Positions 12,704-26,095 of a DNA stretch of 64,000 nucleotides are shown one piece after another (position 1 is the stretch's first letter; each line of letters begins with the position of its first letter). The DNA is taken from assembly GCA_013396655.1 (NCBI GenBank), contig WBMV01000267.1, positions 2,422,078 through 2,486,077 of the forward strand, written 5' to 3'. Origin of the DNA: Campylorhamphus procurvoides (lineage: Eukaryota > Chordata > Aves > Passeriformes > Dendrocolaptidae). Made by a program: the position numbers and the translations under genes. The notes beneath the pieces were generated by a model, which saw nothing but the letters and a program-made list of their open reading frames with translations, had not been told where the DNA came from and ran no database searches.

Positions 12704-15700
12704 TTAAAGCAGCATCTTGCTAAATAGATCCGCTACAAGAAACGCTGCTTAGACAAGTGGTTTATTCAAATTCATTATCACTGTGGGCTGGGTTTTCAGA
12801 TGAATGCAAAGGTGCAATATTTCACTGGGAATTAAAATAAACAGTATTACCAGTGCAAAATTTATCAGATTTAACACTACTCTCTCCCAAATAGCTGCTT
12901 TGGTCATTATAGATAAAACTTCTGTAAGTGTGCATATGAACAAGCAACTTCAGAGCATTAGTAATCAACAGGGCTGCTTTCTAACCATCAAATTTAATGT
13001 TTGTTACCTGCAAGGTACCACACTTACTGCTTTTCTTAACCTTTAAACCAAAAGGGGATAAAAGTTAAAGTTATTGTAAAATTGAAGAAAAAAACATAAC
13101 TGAAAAAACAAGAAGTTAGAATATTGTTTAGGTTTTATGACAATTTTTTCAATTCCATCCTGACTTTTTTTCTAACATTTCCTTCTAATCAAACATACAT
13201 TTAAAGCTCTCAAATGTTCATTCACACTGCAAAAGGATAAATAAAATGAGATCAGAGCAAAGAACTATTTAAACTTCAAAAATATATCCTGAACTGGAAA
13301 AACTGAAAGTGAAAATCACAAATACTACAGCACTTATGATGAAATGGTATGGAATATCAGCTCTGGTATCTGATACAGGGATAGAAACCCATCAGTCCCA
13401 GCCTTTACACTTGATCCAGACCTTGACACAGGCCAGGCAGGACCTGGATACCTGATACAAATACTTCCAAGGGCAAAGAGTAATTTCATACAGCTCTTCA
13501 GCAACATCATCTGCGATATGCAAGCCACTATTTTTCATGGCATTATAAGAAGTGAATTAGTTTAGCATCCAATTACTGCAGACACACTCTTGAGTTGCAA
13601 CTCCTGTGCGAGGCAGAAAAGGAGATGGAGAAGCAGCCTTGAAAAACATTCACCAGTAAGAGGAACTCTGAGGACAGGGAAAATTATTAGCACAGAATTT
13701 TCATATATCTTCCATCAGTTCACTCAAAAAAAACAATACAGAACAAGCAGTGGAAGCATTAAAGCATTCTAAGGTCTAGGGGAATCCCACAGGAATCCCA
13801 TATCCAGACGTGGGAGTCAAAGTCCAAGAAAGCTAATTAAAGTATTAGGTGAAGCCTTAAAATTTTAATTAGAAAAGAAAGCTTTCTCTTGATTTTTCAC
13901 CTTCAGTGCCATTTTAAGTATGAGGAAATCCTCTTTTTTCCTCCAATCTAATTGTGATTTTACAATGTATCTGTAGACATTGTCAAAAACTCTGCAAAAG
14001 CTGCAGTTACTATAGTGATTTTAATTACACATAATCTCAAAACTCCCAAACATGCTATTCTAAGGGTTTTACTGGGGAAGAAAACCCTAATCTGTAAAAT
14101 AAAATCTAATTTCTGAAAGCTAGTAATTTTGTTCTATTAGTATCAGAGGGAACACTGAGTGACATTCAACAACAGATTTTTTACACATCACTAAAATGAA
14201 CATGATTATAATTGTGGCCAAATTACTAAAAATGAAAATTACAACTGAGCTCTGTAGAAAGATGAACACAGGCCCATTATGATCACTTTGTGTCAGTCTC
14301 CAGCCAGACAATATGTTTGATACACCACTTGGAATACAGCCCCCAAATGGCAAATTTTAGGGTGTCTACCAATTTTACTTGAACAGTCTTATTGCCTCTG
14401 CCACTGATGCTAGTCAGCTTAAAATATTGTCCTATTTTACTTGATTTACACAGAGAGCAATATATTCTATATTTACTTTAACCACATTGAACATTTTAAC
14501 ACCCCTAATATATGAAGTTTATTATTTTAATAGGGAAAGACCAAAAAGCTTCAAGCAACTGAATTTTCACCTTCCCACTGTAACAAGCACTTGTTAACAA
14601 GGTGCCTGGGTTACTCCTTGAGAACACAAAATCTGCATCAGTTACTCGTTATTAAAGACAAAGATATACATAAAATATAAAATGCCTTGTAGAATATCCT
14701 AGAAAGGAACACTGTAGCTTAGAAAATGCTGCACCATTTGGAGATTTCATTTTTTTTTTGTCTTGCAGGGTGAAGAACAAGATAGGCATGAAACACAACA
14801 AGAAGAATCCTGGCCCTGAAAACCTAGAGACATCTGCTTCAGTCACATATGTCTCACTGACTAAAATCATAAGCAAAAGCTGACAGACCTCATCAGCGCT
14901 GACTTTTTTGTTTTGCTGGTACTGCTCAGCTGGTTGTTGGAGCAAGGGATTTAGCAGCAAAACAAAAAGACTGTATGCAGCAGCCTGTTTATGGTTGTGC
15001 TAATAGTGCCCTCACACTGCTTGAGCGACAGAGCTGTACAAACAGCACAGACTCTCAGTGCCCAAGACATACACAGACAGTTTGCAGTTCAAAATCATTA
15101 GGCAGGAAGAGCATCTATACTGGGAAATCAGTCAGATTTGCTCAAGGTACAACCCCCTTTCTCTTCCCACAAATTTTCTCACTGAGCTCTTTATTTCCAT
15201 TATTCCACCACAGTACATGTAAAGCCATTACTAACAGCCTTTTTCTGGTTACGAGCACTCTCTCCATAAAGAAGAGCCCTACAGAAAAGGCAGAAAGAAT
15301 ATCTACATTAATGCACTGATCAAAACAAAAATGACAATACCCAATATTAATACAGAATGAATTTGTCAGTTTGCATAGCTTCAATATAACCTGACCAGGT
15401 TAACAATAGTGATAGTGCAAGACAGGAGGACTGAAGATGGAGCTTCAGACACTTCTGTTAAAATACATTGTTAATGAATTTGTTGTCCTCCATCGTCTAC
15501 AAGATCCCCAGAGTGGTTATGATCTCTATTAAAACCTATAGGCATGTAATTTTTGCTGTCGTTTTGATAGCGTAAGTTCTGTACCACAAGAGGAAAGAAC
15601 TCAATTTTCCTTCTGTAATTCACAGTCCTGGTGAATTCCCAAGTTCTTTTTCCTTCTTGCATCCTTTTTTAAGCACTGAGATAAAACCTGTTTTTGTAAG

Positions 15701-15789
15701 AAACTGTCCACCCATAAGAATTTAGCTTGTTCTGCAAGACGGGCAAGAAACTGGCTCGCAGCTCACACTCACGGAGTGCTGATCAATGG

Positions 15790-16640
15790 TCTATACTAGG
15801 GCTGGCAGCCTGCCACAAGTGGGAGTTCCCAGGGATGGACATCAGGACTCACACTGTTCATCACCACACTGCGTGGTGATGTGGATGTGCCAGATGGAAA
15901 AGCAATCTCACAGACCAGGACAGGCTGGAAGACTGAGTTGGCCAGAACAGTGTGGACCTTAATGGGGACAAGTGCAAGGTCCTGCAGCAGTGAGGACACT
16001 GAAGAGCCTGGTACAGGCTGGATCCCTTGATGAAAGGGACCTGGGGGTCCTGGCGGAGTTGCTGCATCTATGAAGGCAAATCAAATGCTGGGATGCACCC
16101 ACAGGGGCATCATCAATGGAGATGAGAGATGTGACCATCCCAATCTACCAAGCGCTTGTACCCAGAGTACTGCTTGTGACCAGTTCTCATCCCTGCAGTT
16201 AAAGAAAAGACAGACTGGACAGCATCCAAAGGAGGGCCATGAAGATGATGGAGAACCTGTCCTAAAGCAAGAGACTGCAGGAGTTAGGTGTTTTATTCCC
16301 TGGAGAAGAGAAGGCTACAGGGGACCTCATCACAGTACCACAGTATGTAGAGTGGCTATGAAGAGGATGGAAACTGACGCTTCACAAGGAGTCACACGGA
16401 GAGGAAAAGTTGTACCAGGAGAGGCTTCATCTTGATATAACAAAGAAATATTTTACCCTAAGAACAGTCAGTCACCGAAACAAACTCCCTAGGGATATGG
16501 TAGAGCCCTCATGGCTGACAGTTTTCAAGATGCAGCTGAACAAGGTGCTAGATAAACTCACCTAGGCTCATTTCCCAACAACAGGATGAACCAGATGATC
16601 TTTTGAGGTCCCTTCCAACCTGGGCTGCTTTATGATTACA
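15790..16640 (+). mobile_element. Degraded CR1 LINE, RT to 3' end, plus strand
   Basis: Broken pieces of CR1 ORF2 appear in shifting frames: GACAAGTGCAAGGTCCTGCA (the FNK.KCKVL region), a GAAAGGGACCTGGGGGTCCT block, GCAAGAGACTGCAG, and GGAGAAGAGAAGGCTACAGG (the L.EKRRLQGD motif). It ends with GATCTTTTGAGGTCCCTTCC AACCTGGG and TTTATGATTA, the CR1 tail. Many frameshifts, stops and deletions show an old inactive copy. The left border is approximate. Confidence 0.75.
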
Positions 16641-19600
16641 TGAACAGACTGGCAAGGTACCTTCAAGAAGTCTCCTGCAAAACACCCTCTTATTTCTGCA
16701 GCAGGTAATTAAAATTTCAGTGGTTAAATATGATGCCCTGTCTTGTTTCACATATGTCTTTATCCTAACAGGGATATACTCCAAATATGCATGCAGTAAG
16801 CCATACACTTCAACTGTGTTCAGCAAGCCAATGACCTTGGGATCTGCCCACATGTATACAAATACAAATATTCGAACTGAAACAGCCAGATTAATGTACC
16901 ACTCTAATTGCTGGCAGAGTCTCGCTGTTTTGGCATAAACTTGAGTCACAATTCATTGCAGATACCTCCTTTTACAGACCATAAACAACAGGCTAAAAAC
17001 TTCACCACCGATTTTTGTAAATGCCTAAAACAGTAGAAAAAATACCACACCAATATTTAAGCTACAATGACATATCTAAATAAGTACCTGTTGACTGCAG
17101 AAGGCATCTAACGTGTCATTAATGCTAGTTTTAAACATTATTTATATCTAAAGTTATCATTGATTGGCTTGTCATAACCTTAAAATTAACCTTAAAATTA
17201 CCACCTACTCTAGCAGGCAAATGCTTGAATACAGAATTCATCAGTATTTCTTCCTCCCTTGCACTTTTACACCAAAAACTTCAATGAGGTTGTGAAATCA
17301 AGTAATTGTAACTACCTTGTTCTTCTGTTGTCTCACTTACTTTTCCTCATCATTCTCAAAGCAATCCTTTTCCTGCAAGTTCGAGCTCCAGTCCTTCAAA
17401 GAACTTAGGTCCATTCTTTAAGCATATCAAATCCTCTCATTCTGTTCCCAGGCCCAACAGGCTTCCCTTAGGTTTCCACCCAAATTAATGGCTTTGTTAG
17501 GATCTTGTCAAATAATTCAAACACATTGAAAGCTGACAAACTCCTGCAATTTATATTTAAAAATGACTACTACTTCAAACACTGAAATGGGTAAGATTTC
17601 AGAGATGTATTTTATTAGCTGCCTGTTTATGATTTAGTAAGTTATAGTTATATTAAAAATGACTCTCAAAAAAACATATATGGAAAGGAACCATTGAAAA
17701 GGAAAAACTGAGGGGATTTTTTTTCTGAAGCTGGTATAATCAATGGGTCAATTGCCACTTCCCTGCTGTAGGGTAATTTTTACTCAAGTCAGCAGTATTA
17801 CTTCACATTCACAATGATGTATAACTTCTTGAAATCTTTGCATAAAAACACAGTTTCTCTGAAACTTTCTGAAATACATAGAACACATTTATTCTTTGCT
17901 GAGCAAGCTGATTACTGGTATGGGCATCTCAAGTCCGGATACTGCTTAATTAACATTTTACCAGAAGTGATCTTCTGAACTGGGATGAACTTTTAACTTC
18001 TTGACCATCAGACCTCTTGAGACCAGAAAGAGGAAATCTTCTACACAGATCAGGTGCCAGTGAAATCATCAACCTTTACTTAGCAAAACAATTTGAGAAG
18101 CCCTCTGTACCTTTATTTCTTCCCCAATTTGTGCTCTAGCAACATTTAGCAAAGTTTTAAAGTGTTTTTCAAATTACTTTGTGAACAGTCAGCAAAGGAT
18201 TGCAACCACAGTTCTCATTTACGACTGAAAATCTTCAGCCCACATGCATTTCAACAAATTAATTATACGCTTACCCGAGACTTCCACTGTTCTCCAATGA
18301 CTAAATGGGGAACCTTCAGGAACTCCAAATTTAGGAGTATGGTGCCTAAAATTAGGTGGGATGAATATAGCTCTAAGAAATTACACAGCGTTGGCTGATG
18401 ACAGAAATGTCTAAGGCAGTAAATCACAGGCTAACTTGAAACAGCCTCTTTAACCAGTCCCAGAGGGCTCCTTACAGTCCTGACAGCTTTTTCCTCCCAA
18501 TAAAAACCAAAATGGAAAACAATGACCCATGGGTTGAACGGTGCTCTGGGATCCAAGGAGTGAGAATTTTCTCCCTGGTTCTCCATTTGGAAAATGGATA
18601 CTGATTATTTACGAGCACAAAGGTGTTGTTTATATTTCACTGGCAATTAAAAGGCCACATAAATGTATTTCAAGAATTCTATGTTTAGCCAATTACTTTT
18701 CAGATAAAACTAACAAGGTTATATATAATCTCTAATTGTTGTTAAGTGAAAACAGCAAAACATTAAGTACATTAAAATTGCATATTTCAGAAGAGAAAAA
18801 AAACAACCCAAAAGCCAATTTCGGTATTATTTTGAATACCCATCATGGAGAACTTAGCTAAGTCAGAAAAGAATATTTTAGAGATTGTCTTTGCAAGGAA
18901 CATGCTTGTTGTAGTAAACAAATAATGCAACTCTAGAGAAGTTGTTTAATAGACAGGAAAACTCTTCAGGTAATACAACATAAAAGAAGAGGGGAACCCT
19001 TTAAAAGTAACATATTCTAAAATATAATGGAAATCCATGTACTGAACATTGCATTTCTATGCACACAGATCTAGGAACATACTACTGTGAAGCAGATAGG
19101 TTTCTTTTTTTTTTTTCCTTCTTTTATGTCATTAAAATAAGTTATTAAAAGGAGTTTAAACTTTTTTTACTCTAAGTATTTCAAAAGGGGAAACTCCTAT
19201 CATTATAGCCAAGCAGGTACTTAGCTATTTTTACTGGACCACAAACTACAATAGCTAGATCTCTAGTAATATCAATCAGAAGCAGAAAAACAGGCAACTT
19301 ATATTTTGCCAAGCCACCCAGGGATGATACAATGCTATAGTTCAGTGGACAAGAGCACAAAGGCACATGTACAAATACTGCCTTATAAATCAAACTTTAA
19401 TTTACCTAAGCATCAACAGAGTGCCAGCCGCCATACTAACATATGAAGGCAGTACAGTAAGGCCTTGAGAGAAGGTGGTACACCTAATGAAGACTTATTC
19501 TCACTGCTCCAGCTGTTCCTGAAGAGTAACTGAGGCTACTCCTACCACCCAATCCAACAGCCCTGCGTGAAACAGTCTTTGATGTATACAGTATTTAGAA

Positions 19601-20601
19601 TAGGGCAGCTGTTGTATGAAGGTAAAATTGGGTTTTGTTTGAAGAACAGTTGAAAGGAAATTTATTTCAAAATTAAAACAATGAAAACCAGTTTTTGTTG
19701 CATCTTTCTGCCTTTGTTTCAAAAATATGAAGCTCAAAAAAACCCCAACTGAGCTTGAAGACAGATACAGCCTATAAAAACACCATTTTTAGTATTTTAT
19801 CTACCACTATTAGAAAAGCCGTTTTACCTTCTCTTTTTATCTCCAAATGCAGATGGAACTTGGAATTACTAAAGTTCAAATGAAGTGCTGAGTAGAGACA
19901 AACAGAGGAAAAAAGAGGGAACAGTGGAGGAGGGTCTATAACAGCTGAAGTTTGTACCAGAGTAAAAACATTATTGCATATAGTGTATGCAACATATCAC
20001 ATACATCTGTGTTATGTGAACACTGAAAAAAGAACTGATATTTATGCTTTAGTTACATTTTTCTGCCCTAAACTTCATTCTTCTATTGTTCTCATTAAGT
20101 GCTTTGAACAAAACCAAGTTAAAACTCTCATGCAGTTTCAGAAGATAAGAATACAAACTAGTATTCTTAATAATTTTGGCCAAGAACACAGTGTAAGTTA
20201 AATTATTATCTGCAACGCTCCCACATTTTCCTAGCCAAAACAAAATGAAAGCAACATATTTTCTAAAAAGCAAAGGCCTAGCTAAGAGAAGCATTTGTTA
20301 CCTTTCAAGCCACAACCTGAAGTGCCTCCTAAGAAATGCTGCATAGACCAATAAAAGCGAGGTCATGGACATATGTAAATAATTCCTGTATGCATTAAAA
20401 CTTTTCCATAAATAGTTGGCTCCCAATTGTCACAGCACTGAAGGAAGCTGCTAGGTAAAACCAAAACAAAAAGAAGCACCTATTGTCCAAAAGGAAGAAT
20501 ACTCAGAAGTGTTGCTGTCACTTGATTAATTCAATGAAAATTTTCAACCAAGCATTAGTCAGTACCATCCGTCAAATCTGACTGCAAAGTGATGTTATTA
20601 C

Positions 20602-20706
20602 CTCAGAGCGTATATGCTGGAGAGACTACATGTAGTGACAGAAACACTCTCATAGTCACTGCTGGAGATGGAGCTGAGGGGGGAATCACGTAAGCCATCC
20701 TGAGAA
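20602..20706 (-). CDS. ZFYVE28: ZFYVE28 exon 9, isolated Ser-rich exon
   Basis: 105 bases, phase 2 in and out. The acceptor is GTTTTTTCAG ending at 20707 and the donor AG|GTAATA starts at 20601. The peptide contains [19 protein letters not shown] and then [13 protein letters not shown], with 13 Ser and 2 Thr in 35 residues. Both phases match exon 8 and exon 10. It sits alone between introns of 11.1 and 14.8 kb, so it was found by frame, splice sites and composition rather than by strong recall of the family sequence. It may be a regulated cassette. The alternative is a chance open frame, which is unlikely given the phase match and good splice sites. Confidence 0.82.
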
Positions 20707-22399
20707 CTGAAAAAACATACGGAAACAAAATGAACTGCTGAAGCAAACAAAGGCAAAAAAACAGCACTGTGATAAGTCATGGCTTGCCATGGATTATACA
20801 GAAATCAGAATAAACTGGCAGTTGCGTTTTTGCTCTTCAGAAAATGATACAAACCTATTCTGTTTTCTTCCCAAAGGGACAAACAATATGGCAAAGTCAG
20901 TGGGCACACATCTTGAAAAAATCTTCAATTAATTCATGCTGTACAGTTAAAACATTCAGGAAAGAATCAAAGATCTTACATTTTCATCGGGGATGAAGGG
21001 AATAGCATGCCCATGCTGCTAAGCATCGTGTATAACCTTATAATGAAGACATAACAAAACTCGAAGTTCAGAAAGTCACCATGGGTTTCAGGCCAAGATA
21101 CACTAAACCATACGCTTCAAAAACTTCTGAATATTGTGACAAGTTTGATCTATGCTTCCTCCCTGTTGGAAGGAAAAAGTCTGTTAGAAAGCTGACTTCA
21201 GTGATGGAACTGAAGATAATATACCTACCTGACCCTAAATTTGCTCAATCAGCCACATATGTACCTCAAAATTTGTGCTTTGAGCCAACAGATAAGCAGG
21301 AAGGAGCAGTCCCATGGCAAACCACTGACACTTCATTAGGGGAAATCCACTAGCTACCAAGTAAAAGGATATGAATAATTTAAATGAATGCTACACAACT
21401 TGTCTCTGGCATCCCTGGACTAACGAAAAGCCTTTAAATAACACATCATTTTCAATCTTACATCATATTATCAACATAAACTACGATTAGAGGGTTAAAA
21501 ATAGTTTCATAAGCACTACAAAACTATCTTGTAAAGACCAATTTTTTGTTTCACTAACAATTTCCTGCTCAGCTACTGGAAATTCCACAAGCTGAAAAAA
21601 ATTAAATTATACTAGATAAGAAAATACATAACCTTGAGCAAAGATATCAAAGCTGTATTGGCTCTAGGCAGTGCAGAAGATTCATTCAAGCCTGTTGAAC
21701 TGAACTCAATGTTCAGTCAAGGAATACCTCTGGACAATGCCAAGAGAAACCAAAAAAACATCTCTAGTTAAAAGAGAGGTAGTTATATAGGTCAGGGTTA
21801 TTTTACCTTACTTCTTCACAATTACTAGCAGATTTTTTTATGCTTTTTTGCTTTTTAGGCATATATAAATCAGCTACATTCCAAACTCTTCTCTTCTACC
21901 AAATTTACTATTGTAGCTATTTTTTCAGCTAGAAATCTGGAAGAATACTTAAGGGGAATTCTTCAAAGCAGTGTATGAAAGGTATGTGCTCTAATCCCAC
22001 TAAGAAATAATAGGATTTGTTTGCATACCTCCCACTAATCATGCAGAAAATGTACCCCTTCATATTTCTCATTTCTGATTGCCAATTTGAAAATAAATCC
22101 CAAGAGTACCATGCTTTAGTTGAAAGGAGAGACTTCACAACCGGAAAATAATTTTATCAGACTTGAACAAAAATCTATTTAACTTTCATTCGTTTTATGT
22201 AATTTCCCTTGCTAATTCTGCTCATTATAAAGAGATATATGCATTTAAACAAAGGCTTACTCTTTTATAGCTCATCACCTTTACCCATCCAATCTTACAA
22301 TATGTCCATGCTACTAAAATGTACTTTTACGATCTGTTTTATGGCGGCTAAATGATATTAAAAAAACATTAGCATGTAATTTCACACCATGATTGGGCA

Positions 22400-23167
22400 G
22401 GTGTGGTGGTGTGCTCTCCCCCCTTTTCTGTTTAAGCAGTAGCCAAAAATGGCAATCATGGTGGCTACACCCAAGTTGGGCTCTGGGGAGACAGATAACA
22501 CAGCAGCCAAGGGCCATAAATCCTTCTCAACAGCTGAGGGGTAGTGGAGCATGCACCAACCAGAGTACAACTGGAATGCAAATATGACTATTAGTCAGTC
22601 ATCTTAGCCAATAAATAGCTGACAGTCCAGACCTGAGCTCTCCTGCATGGCAGCAGGGATCTCCCATTGAGTAGGGATGCCTCTCAAGATGACTCCACGA
22701 GGCTGAGAGAATCCTTATCATATCAGATAGTAAGTAAACTGGGACTACGCATTCAGAAACACTGAAACATTAGCTAAGTGATAAAAAGACTGACTGCACA
22801 TATACAATCCTTTAGACATAAATCATTGACCAAGACCAGGACTAAGTCTGGATCCAGCTGCACCCAGGGTCCTCTCTGAAACTCATGACTCAAGGAAAGG
22901 ATCTCCCTGGCAGTTCTCTCTGACCCTGTTCTCTGTGCACTGAATACTGACATGTACCTTGCCATCTTGTTAAATCACTGTCACAAGTGCCATCAACCTT
23001 TTGTTAAGTCATTGTCTAATAGCATTTATATATACTGTTGCTTCTGTCTTGTGAAGCCCATCACTCTTTCTGAGAGATTGGGAGAAGCTGTCTTGCAAAG
23101 ATGAAATATATTATTCAGAATAAAGTCATCTTTGAACAGCAGACCCAGGAAACAAGAACAACTAACA
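22400..23167 (+). mobile_element. Probable solo LTR of an avian endogenous retrovirus
   Basis: The 0.77-kb block has LTR layout: a possible TG start near 22402, a TATA-like ATAAATAGC at 22611, a poly-A signal AATAAA at 23119-23124, and a possible CA end at 23166-23167 after AACAAGAACAACTAA. The wording of the right half (splice-like CTGAGAGAATCC, then the run toward AGAATAAAGTCATC) resembles avian ERVL-type LTRs I have seen. No retroviral coding sequence flanks it. Target-site duplications are not evident and the left border is uncertain. Confidence 0.55.
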
Positions 23168-25998
23168 AACTGAGCACCTTCTCTTATGCCTTCTCACCTC
23201 CCAGCCACTTCCAGATTTTTCCAAGGTAACAATCCTGCCAGCTGATTTGGAGAGTTACATTTTTTTTCTGAAAGATGTCAGGTTTGCTGTCCTTCAGTGC
23301 TTTCTGTGAAGCTCTGCCTGATATATTTGAAATAGTCAAAATATCTCAGTTACCAACAGTAACTACTTAAGAACTTCAATCTTCTTATGTTCTAGTTTTC
23401 TACCTTTTTTGTTTTGTTTTAAAAAATTTGAGGTTTTCAGCTCTTACACACAGTCCAGAAGGCTTACATTTTTCCAAAGAACCTGAAGTTCTCACACTTT
23501 TTTGGGAGAAAAATGTTCTAGACTAAAACATAAACCAACCCAACCACCACCCTTAGAGTACCATCTCTCTGTTAAGGGCAGATATTATTTATTGTGAATA
23601 TTGTCCCAAGTCATGAAATCACTTTCTATTGTCAGGTGGAATGGAGAGTCTGAGCCAGAAGGCAAAACAATAAAGGACCTTAATTGCAAGTAAACTCAAC
23701 GAGTAACCTCTGAACATAATGGCCCACAATGCTTGCATTATCAATTACCTCAATGCTACCTTTATTTTGACCTTCACAGATGTCCCCTGAGAAGATAACA
23801 AGCCTTACCTCATCTCTTCTTCGTATTTCTTTTCCTCTCATTTGAATCTTCTCTCATCTCTAGCCAGTTGCTATCAGCATACCTTCTCATCAGTCCCACC
23901 ATCTCAGCTGTTTTTAAGACTTTTCTTAACACTCTTTGCCATTCTAAATTGCTTTATAAAAGCCTTCATTTTCCACTACTCCATCTTTCACTTGGTGCAC
24001 AAACCAGGCCATGCTGGAGGACCCTCTGATATGAGGATTAGATATCCATCTGGTCAGTCATCATTTGGCAATGTAAACTGCTTGCACACATTTGACACAA
24101 GCGACACTCACAGACTTTCCTTTGTTGTAATAAACAATGTGTACTTTAGGCAATTACAATGTGTAAACATTTTTATCACTCCTGTTTTATCAATATAGAT
24201 TGAATTTTTGTACAGGAAATAGTATTTATGATTTACAGTGCTTATTTCTGGTTCATATTCAGGCTGTAACTCTTCAGATGAGAAATTCTGTGTTTATTTA
24301 GTACCAGGAAATGGGAATTCAATAAGGATAACTGTCTTATACTTTCTCAGTGTTATACTAACTACTTTTTTTTAAAAAACCCCAAACAAATAAAAAATAC
24401 CCTGGACATGCTGCTTTTCTTCTCAGTACACACAGACTCAGGATAATGCTTTATAGAATTTTCTTCTTATTAGTGTATGCCTGGAGACTCTCTCAGCTTT
24501 TCTAAGATGCTGGTAGATCCTGAGGTAAATTGACCTGCTTTTCCCAACTCAAGATTCCCATTATCAGCTGATGATAGCTCAGCATGCACGTTCATTGGCA
24601 CAATTATCAGAGAAGACACCTGCATAAAGCCACGTTCTGCAGCTTCTTCCCACATCAGCCCCCAGGCCACCTGAACTTCACCACATCGTGGTCATTTGCA
24701 ATTAATGTTGTGTTGGGTTGGGATTCACAAGACTGCTTGACCTGCATAAAGCAGCAAAAGTTTGTTTCATTTGCAGGTCTTAAATGCCTACACTGCTATT
24801 TTAAAAATTACATTCCAGCCCTGGATAAAACCACTATCCATGCTCATCAAAACATAATTCCTCAGCACTTTTGATTAAAATGAAGATTTGAGGCAAGAGA
24901 GCAAAGTGAGACGAGGTGATATGGCTGCCTCTTTATGGAATATTGGCAGATTGAACTGTATTTTAAAGCTGCTGGCCCCTTTCTGTAACTAATCTAAGAA
25001 AAAAAAACCATATCTGAAAGCCACCTTTATTTTATCCTGGTTTGTGTGCTTTTTTTCTACTGAGCTGCATTTCTACTCTATTACATTTAATTGCAGCTCT
25101 TGTTGTTTCAGGGGATGGTTTCTTCATGAAAACTATTATGAGTTACAATTACATTCCATGTTACAAGAGTTAATTGGCCCAGGTCTTCTCTGACTAGCTC
25201 ACTACATGAGGGCTAGCTAACTCTAAAGCTTCATGGGTCGCACCAAAGCCAAAAAGTATCTTTAAAACTCTGTTTTAGCTATTTCAGACACCTGCATGTT
25301 GAGAGGTAATACAGTTCAGTGCTGCTTCAACTGATATACAGACCTAGTAAAAGGGAAGCTGGTATAAAACACTGACACCTTCTGTTTGCACACTAAGGCT
25401 GCCTAACAGCAGTCATGCTATCAGACAGCACAGAATCTCTGTTCAGCAAACAAGGCAAAACAGTGCCACTTCTAATTTGAGACTTGTATTGTCAAAAACA
25501 AGGGGAGGAGGGACTGGAAAAAATTCATTTATACTGCATCTGAATTTGGCTGGTTGCACAAAGAAACGAAACAAAATACCAGAAGGGAAACAAAGAATTT
25601 CAATCAACAGCCAGATAAATGATTGCTTAAGGGAAGTTTTGCAGTAGAAAGGTTGATGTTTGGTTCCCAATCAACTGCTATTTCCTTTTTGCTGATGACA
25701 AGTTCTCTTTCTCCTGAACACCCACTTAAAACACTAATCAGTACAGGACAGTAAGCAGACATTTTTGTTTATGTGAACTTGCACAGTTGTCCATTAATTT
25801 TTTACGGAAAAGGCAACTTTTTAATGTAAAAACATACACAATTTTCCTAAGTCTTACTGTGATGGGAGTATTCTAGAAAAGCATGAATTTAAAACATTTA
25901 ATCGTGTTACTTTGCATTGCAATATTAACCTAGTTTTAATAAAGGAGTACTTGTACAATCAAATACTAGAAATTAAAAGACAAAAGTAATTCTTGTGA

Positions 25999-26095
25999 AT
26001 TTGTTTTTTTTGTTGTGTGGTTTTTTGGGTTTTTTTGTCGTTGTTTGGAGGTTTTTTGTTGGTTTTGTGGGGGCTTTTTTGGTCTTTTCTTTTAA
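25999..26095 (+). repeat. T/G-rich low-complexity tract
   Basis: Runs of 4-9 T separated by G or GTTG units (for example GGTTTTTTGGGTTTTTTTG). On the gene strand it is the A/C-rich equivalent. Several shorter tracts of the same A/C type occur elsewhere in the window (near 18800, 24370, 41530, 60320). Confidence 0.8.

Larger units (their letters stand above)
5837..20601 (-). other. ZFYVE28 intron between exons 9 and 10 (14.8 kb)
   Basis: The longest complete intron in the window. Contents I can name: an AT dinucleotide tract (7546-7566), a short CR1 3' end (10192-10250), an unidentified coding-like frame (12512-12703), and a degraded CR1 (about 15790-16640). The rest is AT-rich unique-looking sequence without recognisable genes. 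Confidence 0.7.

Noticed and set aside
16070..16435. 121-codon plus-strand open frame
   Set aside because: It lies within the degraded CR1 and reads CR1 pieces out of frame.
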